From Mucilaginibacter lappiensis (GTDB lineage: Bacteria > Bacteroidota > Bacteroidia > Sphingobacteriales > Sphingobacteriaceae), in NCBI RefSeq assembly GCF_900155965.1, contig NZ_FTMG01000005.1, positions 1 to 64,000 of the forward strand: a stretch of 64,000 bases of DNA, given 5' to 3'. Shown here piece after piece: positions 58,931-64,000 of the stretch. Position numbers and translations under genes: made by a program. The notes under the pieces are model-generated. The model had not been told where the DNA came from, made no database searches, and saw only the letters and a program-made list of their open reading frames with translations. Every line of letters begins with the position of its first letter. Position 1 is the stretch's first letter.

Positions 58931-60049
58931 ATGATAAAAATTGTAACTGTTAGTTCTAAAAAAGAATTAGCTTCATTTATTGATTTTCCACATGATTTGT
59001 ATCAGGACGATCCATACTACGTCCCGGAATTGTTCATAGCTCAACGTGACCTGTTAACCATCCACCCTTTTCATAAACATAACACTGTACAAACTTTTTT
59101 AGCCTATAATGGCGATAAAATTGTTGGTCGTATCGCAGCTATACTCAATAATGCACACAACAAATTCAACAACACCAACGATGGTTTTTTTGGTTTTTTT
59201 GATTGCATTAATGACAAAGAAGTAGCCACAACACTTTTTAATACCGCTACCGATTGGTTGAAACAAAAAGGAGTAACCGAAAAATTGATCGGCCCTGTTA
59301 ATTTTTCTACCAACGAACCCTGCGGTTTATTGATAGAAGGTTTTGACAGCTCGCCGTTTTTAATGCAGACTTACAACGCTCCTTATTATGCCGATCTGAT
59401 AGACGGATTTGGCTTTATTAAAAACGCCGATCTGATTGCCTGGCATTGGGACGATAAAAGTTACGACGATAAATCAGTTCGTTTATTAACCGCATTAGAA
59501 GATCGTTTAAAACGCAGTAATATCATAATCCGTACATTAAACATGAAAAAGTTTAAAGAGGAGGCGGTAAAGCTGCGCGAAGTTTACAACTCGGCCTGGG
59601 ATCATAATGAAGGATTTGTTCCTTTAAGTAATGATGAGTACGATTATCTGGCCAAAGACCTTAAACTGATTCTCGACCCTGACTTTGTATTGGTTGCTGA
59701 ACAGGAAGGTAAAATAGTAGCCTTTGGCTTGGCCCTGCCCAACTACAACGAGATATTCAAGAAAATTAAACGCGGGCGTTTACTGCCAACCGGTATTTTC
59801 AAAATTTTGTTCGGCCGTAAAAAAATACAAAGCCTGCGGATATACGCGTTGGGGGTTATTGATGGGTATCGTAAAATGGGTATCGAAGCCTGTTTATATG
59901 GCTCTATTATTAAAGAGTACAGAAGAAAAGGCATGAAACAGGCCGAAGCCGGCTGGACTCTGGAAAACAACGAGATGGTAAATCGTGCCATAGAAGCCAT
60001 AAACGGTAATCCGTATAAAAAATACAGACTATATGAAAAGGCCATATGA
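58931..60049 (+). CDS. GNAT-fold acyltransferase-like protein, candidate bacterial ceramide synthase
   Basis: 372 residues, soluble. The N-terminal half has FPHDLYQDDPYYVPELFIAQRDLL and GRIAAILNNAHNKFNNTNDGFFGFFDCINDKE. The C-terminal half is GNAT-like: FVLVAEQEGKIVAFGLALPNYNEIFKKI, then SLRIYALGVIDGYRKMGIEACLYGSIIKEYRRKGMKQAEAGWTLENNEMVNRAIEAI. In Caulobacter, ceramide synthase (bCerS) is a GNAT-type protein encoded near spt and cerR. The same context here suggests N-acylation of sphinganine. This role is inference. It overlaps the next gene by four bases (ATGA). Confidence 0.7.
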   Translation: MIKIVTVSSKKELASFIDFPHDLYQDDPYYVPELFIAQRDLLTIHPFHKHNTVQTFLAYNGDKIVGRIAAILNNAHNKFNNTNDGFFGFFDCINDKEVATTLFNTATDWLKQKGVTEKLIGPVNFSTNEPCGLLIEGFDSSPFLMQTYNAPYYADLIDGFGFIKNADLIAWHWDDKSYDDKSVRLLTALEDRLKRSNIIIRTLNMKKFKEEAVKLREVYNSAWDHNEGFVPLSNDEYDYLAKDLKLILDPDFVLVAEQEGKIVAFGLALPNYNEIFKKIKRGRLLPTGIFKILFGRKKIQSLRIYALGVIDGYRKMGIEACLYGSIIKEYRRKGMKQAEAGWTLENNEMVNRAIEAINGNPYKKYRLYEKAI

Positions 60050-61032
60050 AACAGCGGGTTTTAATAACCGGTGCGAGTGGCTTTGTTGGGTATCACTTAA
60101 TTGAGGAAGCGTTACAAAATGATCTAGACGTTTATGCGGCAGTGCGCAAAAGCAGCAATATTGATCATCTAAAGCATTTTACTATCAATTATGTGCAACT
60201 CTACTATAAAGATCTGCCTACTTTAAAACAACAACTCGCTGATATTAAACCAGATTACATCATTCATGCAGCCGGTGTTACCTCTGCCCGTTCACAAGCC
60301 GAATACAATCATATCAATGCTACTTATACACACAACCTGGCAACTGCAGCAGCTGGGGCCTGCCCCAATTTGCAAAAGTTTGTATTGATAGGCAGTTTGG
60401 CAGCTATTGGGCCGCTTAAAACACTAACCGGTATTATAACCGAAGCTACCCCTCCTGCCCCGGTAACGGCTTATGGTCGGAGTAAACTCCTGGCCGAAGA
60501 ACAATTAAGAACGGTTGAAAATTTAAATTATACTATACTACGCCCTACCGCCGTTTATGGCCCAAGGGACACCGGCATATTTATATTTTTCAAGCAACTG
60601 GTAAAGGGGCTTGAACCATACATTGGCAAAACCCAGCAAAAGCTAAGCTTTATATATGTAAAAGATGTGGCCAAAGCGGCAATAAAGGCTCTATACGGCG
60701 GAAATCATCAAACCTATAATCTGAGCGACGGAAATTTTTATGACAAGTATGAGTTGGGCGATCTGACCAAAGAAATACTGGATATAACTACCTTTAAATT
60801 TCATTTGCCTGTAAATTTTGTAAAAATAATAGCCGCTATATCAGAAAAAGTAAGTTCTTTGAGAAATAAAGCCGCCGTAGTGAATATCGAAAAGATAGAT
60901 GAGCTTATGGCAGTAAACTGGTACTGCGACAACGAAAGTGCAAAATCAGATTTGGGCTTTTATCCGGCTTACAACTTGAAAACGGGTTTAGCCGAAACAC
61001 TAACCTGGTACAAGGCCAATAAGTGGCTTTGA
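60046..61032 (+). CDS. NAD(P)-dependent epimerase/dehydratase-like reductase, candidate ceramide reductase (CerR)
   Basis: 328 residues, extended SDR. The Rossmann loop is VLITGASGFVGYHLIEEAL. ADIKPDYIIHAAGVTSARSQAEY follows strand 4, then the catalytic Ser in LIGSLAAIGPL, YGRSKLLAEEQL (YxxxK) and LRPTAVYGPRDTGIF. Bacterial CerR enzymes of this fold reduce the 3-keto group of ketosphinganine or ketoceramide. Coupling to the GNAT-like gene and nearby spt supports that role here (inference); a nucleotide-sugar epimerase is less likely in this context. Confidence 0.78.
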   Translation: MKQRVLITGASGFVGYHLIEEALQNDLDVYAAVRKSSNIDHLKHFTINYVQLYYKDLPTLKQQLADIKPDYIIHAAGVTSARSQAEYNHINATYTHNLATAAAGACPNLQKFVLIGSLAAIGPLKTLTGIITEATPPAPVTAYGRSKLLAEEQLRTVENLNYTILRPTAVYGPRDTGIFIFFKQLVKGLEPYIGKTQQKLSFIYVKDVAKAAIKALYGGNHQTYNLSDGNFYDKYELGDLTKEILDITTFKFHLPVNFVKIIAAISEKVSSLRNKAAVVNIEKIDELMAVNWYCDNESAKSDLGFYPAYNLKTGLAETLTWYKANKWL

Positions 61033-61090
61033 TATCAACAATTAAATAATTTATTAATAATAAAAGTAAAAATTCTGTTGTTTATAATCT

Positions 61091-61112
61091 ATAACTTAAA
61101 CGTTTAAGTTAT
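61091..61112. promoter_or_regulatory. 22-bp perfect palindrome, core ACTTAAACGTTTAAGT
   Basis: Perfect two-fold symmetry over 22 bases. The 16-base core is repeated at the centre of a second, longer palindrome 66 bases downstream. The central AAACGTTT resembles LacI/PurR-family operators. Confidence 0.6.
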
Positions 61113-61150
61113 TTTTGAACACGGAATTAATAAAATAAGAATTAATCCTG

Positions 61151-61184
61151 TTCGGCACTACTTAAACGTTTAAGTAGTGCCGAA
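61151..61184. promoter_or_regulatory. 34-bp perfect palindrome with the same core, ahead of inositol-phosphate synthase
   Basis: Perfect two-fold symmetry over 34 bases: the outer TTCGGCACT arms are added to the shared core. The centre lies about 90 bases before the synthase ATG. No T-run follows on either strand, so it is more likely an operator or cruciform than a terminator. Confidence 0.65.
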
Positions 61185-61257
61185 AACTAAAAATAGTTTA
61201 AAAACCTGGGAATTGAGCTAACCACGCTTACCCTACTAATTAATAATAAATAAGTCA

Positions 61258-62580
61258 ATGAAAATGAAAATTTCACCCGCCGAAGGCAAACTGGGTATCC
61301 TTATCCCAGGTTTAGGAGCTGTGGCAACTACACTAATTGCCGGTGTTGAAGCTGTAAAAAAAGGTATCTCACAACCCATAGGTTCACTTACCCAAATGGG
61401 GCATATCCGTTTAGGCAAAAGAACGGAGAACCGCAATCCTAAAATTAAGGAATTTGTGCCACTTGCCAATCTGGGAGATGTAGTTTTTGGCGGATGGGAT
61501 GTTTACGAAGATAACGTTTACGAAGCTGCTACTAATGCCAAAGTTCTGGAGCTGGGGTTATTAAACTCAGTTAAGGCAGAATTGGAATCTATTAAGCCAA
61601 TGAAAGCTGCTTTTGATAAAAACTACGCCAAAAACCTCAATGGTACACACGTAAAACAAGGTACCCGCTATGAGCTTGCCCAGCAGGTGATGGAAGATAT
61701 CAAAAACTTTAAAGAGCAAAACGGCTTAGACAGGGTTGTTTTGGTTTGGTGCGGCTCAACCGAGATCTATTATGAGGCATCAGCTATACACCAAACATTG
61801 GCCGCTTTTGAGCAAGCCTTGCTTGATGATGATAAACTCATAGCGCCAAGTATGATCTATGCATACGCTGCTTTAAAATTAGGCATACCTTTTGCAAACG
61901 GAGCCCCCAACCTAACTGTTGATATCCCTGCATTAATTGAGCTTTCTAAAGAAACTCAAACTCCAATTGCCGGTAAAGATTTCAAAACAGGACAAACCTT
62001 AATGAAAACTATCCTGGCTCCGGGCCTGGCCGCGCGCTCATTAGGCGTACATGGCTGGTTCTCGACCAATATATTAGGTAACCGCGATGGTTTAGTACTG
62101 GATGATCCGGACAATTTTAAAACCAAGGAGGTATCTAAATTAGGTGTGCTGGAAGATATTTTTAAGCCCGAAGAAAACAAGGAACTTTACGGCGAGATCT
62201 ATCACAAAATCCGCATCAACTACTATCCTCCGCACGGTGATAACAAAGAAAGCTGGGACAATATTGATATTTTTGGCTGGTTAGGCTACAAAATGCAAAT
62301 CAAAATCAACTTCCTTTGTCGTGATTCTATCCTGGCTGCTCCTATCGCTCTTGATCTGGCTTTATTCTGCGATCTGGCTAAAAGAGCCAACATGAGCGGT
62401 ATACAGGAATGGTTGTCGTTTTACCTGAAATCGCCTCAAACAGCCGAAGGCCTTCGTCCGGAAAATGATATATTTAAACAACTCATCAAGTTAGAAAATA
62501 CTTTACGTTACATGATGGGCGAAGATCTGATCACTCATCTTGGTTTAGATTATTATGAAGAGGTTTACGCGGAAGCGTAA
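61258..62580 (+). CDS. ino1: myo-inositol-1-phosphate synthase (MIPS)
   Basis: 440 residues. MIPS turns glucose-6-phosphate into myo-inositol-3-phosphate using bound NAD. The N-terminal dinucleotide loop is KLGILIPGLGAVATTLIAGVEAV. GDVVFGGWDVYEDNVYEAA, VLVWCGSTEIYY and FANGAPNLTVDIPALIEL follow, and the catalytic region has IAGKDFKTGQTLMKTILAPGLAARSLGV and KINFLCRDSILAAPIALDLALFCDLA. It is the shorter Bacteroidota form. Its place behind the sphingolipid genes suggests supply of the inositol-phosphate head group. It has its own palindromic control region and terminator. Confidence 0.92.
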   Translation: MKMKISPAEGKLGILIPGLGAVATTLIAGVEAVKKGISQPIGSLTQMGHIRLGKRTENRNPKIKEFVPLANLGDVVFGGWDVYEDNVYEAATNAKVLELGLLNSVKAELESIKPMKAAFDKNYAKNLNGTHVKQGTRYELAQQVMEDIKNFKEQNGLDRVVLVWCGSTEIYYEASAIHQTLAAFEQALLDDDKLIAPSMIYAYAALKLGIPFANGAPNLTVDIPALIELSKETQTPIAGKDFKTGQTLMKTILAPGLAARSLGVHGWFSTNILGNRDGLVLDDPDNFKTKEVSKLGVLEDIFKPEENKELYGEIYHKIRINYYPPHGDNKESWDNIDIFGWLGYKMQIKINFLCRDSILAAPIALDLALFCDLAKRANMSGIQEWLSFYLKSPQTAEGLRPENDIFKQLIKLENTLRYMMGEDLITHLGLDYYEEVYAEA

Positions 62581-62605
62581 AAACAGCTAAACAAAATTCT
62601 TATAA

Positions 62606-62652
62606 AACCAGTTGTTTTACAGATTAAACTGTATACAACTGGTTATTTTTTT
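62606..62652 (+). terminator. terminator of inositol-phosphate synthase
   Basis: Stem AACCAGTTGT (62606-62615) with ACAACTGGTT (62635-62644), an inner ACAG/CTGT helix, then ATTTTTTT. Confidence 0.85.
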
Positions 62653-63233
62653 GCTTATAATTGCTCCCGGTTAGCTAATACCTCACCTATAATACTTAAA
62701 GCCTTAATTTATTGATTGTGTAAAATATTTGTTATTATCTGGTTAAACATTGTTGTATTTGATAACAACTTATGCCGGCCTGTTCCAAAGCAATCTAAAA
62801 TTCAACACTTTACGTAAATTATAAAACAAACAGTTCATAAACAGGCTCATAATATATAAGGCATAGCGCCGTTTTCAGTGTAATATAATTTAAGGGTAAT
62901 ATTTAACAGATAAACGTGGTTTAAACGCTTTCCACAGGGAATATTTGACTTTTTGACCACATTAGTCTGTAATAAATTTTTCTACCTTTGAAGCGCAATT
63001 ACAAGCTAATGGGATAGCTACGCCAGTGCAAAATAAGCTTTGGCGAACTATTCCTGCCGTTATACAGGAGGTAAAGAAATATCGATTTAATTGGTATTAG
63101 TTACGACGATTTGTGCTTTAAAATAACAATTAGCTGTCCGCATCACTACAAATGATGCAGATAGTTTGTCACAGATAATAAGGGGATTGGAGATAAAACA
63201 AAGAGTTTGTATTTGCATAATTGCATAAAGTAC
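62653..63233. other. 580-base non-coding region, long leader of the DUF5686 gene
   Basis: No protein gene seen. Two small hairpins lie downstream of a promoter-like box: CGCCA...TGGCG (about 63025-63049) and GCATCA/TGATGC (about 63139-63157). The distance from the box to the ATG is about 240 bases, so a long 5' leader or a separate small RNA is possible. Confidence 0.4.
62983..62990 (+). promoter_or_regulatory. -7 promoter box TACCTTTG
   Basis: Good TAnnTTTG match. A TTTG at 62952-62955 is 27 bases upstream, longer than the usual spacing. Confidence 0.4.
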
Positions 63234-64000
63234 ATGGATTTTAAAAATTTTTATAAAAGTTTATTTCTTTTAATACTCTTTTTTTCTGCTTCATCATTAT
63301 TTGCGCAAACTACTGTTATAACCGGTACGGTTACTGATGCCAGTAATAAACAAACACTTCCTTATGTCGCCGTTTCATTTACAGGCACAACAATTGGTGT
63401 ACCCACCGATAATAATGGTAAATACCGACTTTCGACCACAAACGCTACACTTAAGCAAATAAAAATTTCTTTTTTAGGTTATAAAGATGCTTTTTTATCT
63501 GTTGAGCCAGGCAAAGAACAGGTCATTAATGTAAAGCTTTTCCCTTCGGCCAAGCAATTGAACGAGGTGGTTATCAAATCGGGAAAAAAACCTAAATATC
63601 GTAACAAGGATAATCCCGCTGTGGAATTGATACGCCAGGTTATTGAAAACAAACCCAAAAACCGCCCTGAGGCTTATGACTATGTAGAATACCGCGAGTA
63701 TGATAAAATGATGTTCGGGTTCATCAACGTATCAGCCGCGTTTTCAGACAGAAAATTCTTCAAAAAATACAAGTTCATTATCGACAACCGTGACAGTAGC
63801 ATTTTACCCGGAAAATCGATATTACCGGTTTATCTCGACGAAAAACTTTCACAAAACTACTACCGCAAAAACCCCGAAAAGAAACGCGAGGTGATTTTAG
63901 GCCAACGTGGGGTAAACTTCGGTCCTGCAGTTGATAATGAAGGTGTTAAACAATATTTTAAACACCTGTACAACAATGTGGATATCTATGACAATGATAT
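63234..64000 (+). CDS. DUF5686 outer-membrane protein with carboxypeptidase-regulatory-like domain (3' end beyond window)
   Basis: The reading frame is open from ATG 63234 to the window end (255 codons) with no stop. The signal peptide MDFKNFYKSLFLLILFFSASSLFAQ is followed by a CarboxypepD_reg-like/CNA-B-type domain (VITGTVTDASNKQTLPYVAVSFTGTTIGVPTDNNGKYRLST...LKQIKISFLGYKDAFLSV) with the closing LNEVVIKSGKK. The DUF5686 region then begins: NPAVELIRQVIENKPKNRPEAYDYVEYREYDKMMFGF. The family is typical of Bacteroidota outer membranes and would be about 800 residues if complete. Its function is unknown. Confidence 0.88.
   Translation, partial: MDFKNFYKSLFLLILFFSASSLFAQTTVITGTVTDASNKQTLPYVAVSFTGTTIGVPTDNNGKYRLSTTNATLKQIKISFLGYKDAFLSVEPGKEQVINVKLFPSAKQLNEVVIKSGKKPKYRNKDNPAVELIRQVIENKPKNRPEAYDYVEYREYDKMMFGFINVSAAFSDRKFFKKYKFIIDNRDSSILPGKSILPVYLDEKLSQNYYRKNPEKKREVILGQRGVNFGPAVDNEGVKQYFKHLYNNVDIYDND

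Noticed and set aside
61151..61184. 34-bp palindrome as a simple terminator of the ceramide cassette
   Set aside because: No T-run on either strand, a loopless perfect palindrome, and a second copy of its core nearby; an operator or cruciform fits better.
62997..63200. 6S RNA or other known structured RNA ahead of the DUF5686 gene
   Set aside because: Only short local hairpins could be drawn by eye; no long bulged helix typical of 6S RNA was found.

Overview
The window is chromosomal DNA from a member of the Bacteroidota, most likely Sphingobacteriaceae close to Mucilaginibacter or Pedobacter. The support is: TAnnTTTG-type -7 promoter boxes with few Shine-Dalgarno sites; many short-lipobox lipoproteins; a DUF5686 outer-membrane protein; an eukaryote-type (type II) glutamine synthetase; serine palmitoyltransferase (sphingolipids); and intergenic repeats of a kind I recall from this family. 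The assignment is from protein character and cannot be confirmed without a search. No tRNA, rRNA or CRISPR array was seen.

Layout. 0-1.3 kb: an IS110-family element whose left non-coding end may encode a bridge RNA. 1.4-7.7 kb: small accessory genes (secreted alpha/beta hydrolase, two Crp/Fnr regulators, Kelch protein, an orphan encapsulated-ferritin-like protein, VOC protein, LCM-type methyltransferase, Asp-box lipoprotein). 7.9-20.6 kb: a molybdenum-cofactor island. It has a YdeP/FdhF-type oxidoreductase with a small partner and FdhD, then moaD-GNAT-moaE, then moaA-moeA-moaC-mobA-moeB, then xdhC-mocA. It covers both the guanine (MobA) and cytosine (MocA) dinucleotide branches, but no mogA/moaB was found. 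20.8-23.1 kb: galT-galM. 23.6-27.6 kb: glutamine synthetase-like ligase, APH-type kinase and HAD-IIA phosphatase, divergent from a gamma-glutamylcyclotransferase. 27.6-40 kb: type II glutamine synthetase, RluA-type pseudouridine synthase, two LEA-like stress proteins, orphan response regulator, TlpA-like lipoprotein, gatB, SDR with HxlR regulator, alaS and a lipoprotein. 40-50.9 kb: MerR regulator, ComEC, secreted protein, LtaS-like sulfatase-fold enzyme, a four-gene operon (cation efflux, NUDIX, BioA, ferritin-like diiron protein), aminotransferase and a beta-barrel protein. 51.4-57.2 kb: a complete RND tripartite efflux operon. 57.6-62.6 kb: serine palmitoyltransferase, GNAT-like protein, NAD-dependent reductase/epimerase and myo-inositol-phosphate synthase. 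63.2 kb to the end: an incomplete DUF5686 protein.

The most interesting parts are these. (1) The 57.6-62.6 kb block looks like a compact ceramide and inositol-lipid locus, with two palindromes sharing the core ACTTAAACGTTTAAGT (22 and 34 bp, both perfect) in front of the inositol-phosphate synthase. (2) The cation efflux-NUDIX-BioA-diiron operon is translationally coupled throughout and has no obvious textbook function. (3) The encapsulated-ferritin-like gene has no encapsulin shell gene beside it. (4) The genome carries many different word-like long inverted repeats, and one of their words (GATTTGA) is tandemly repeated inside the bioA reading frame. (5) Several genes have a -7 promoter box ending exactly 3 nt before the start codon, suggesting leaderless mRNAs.
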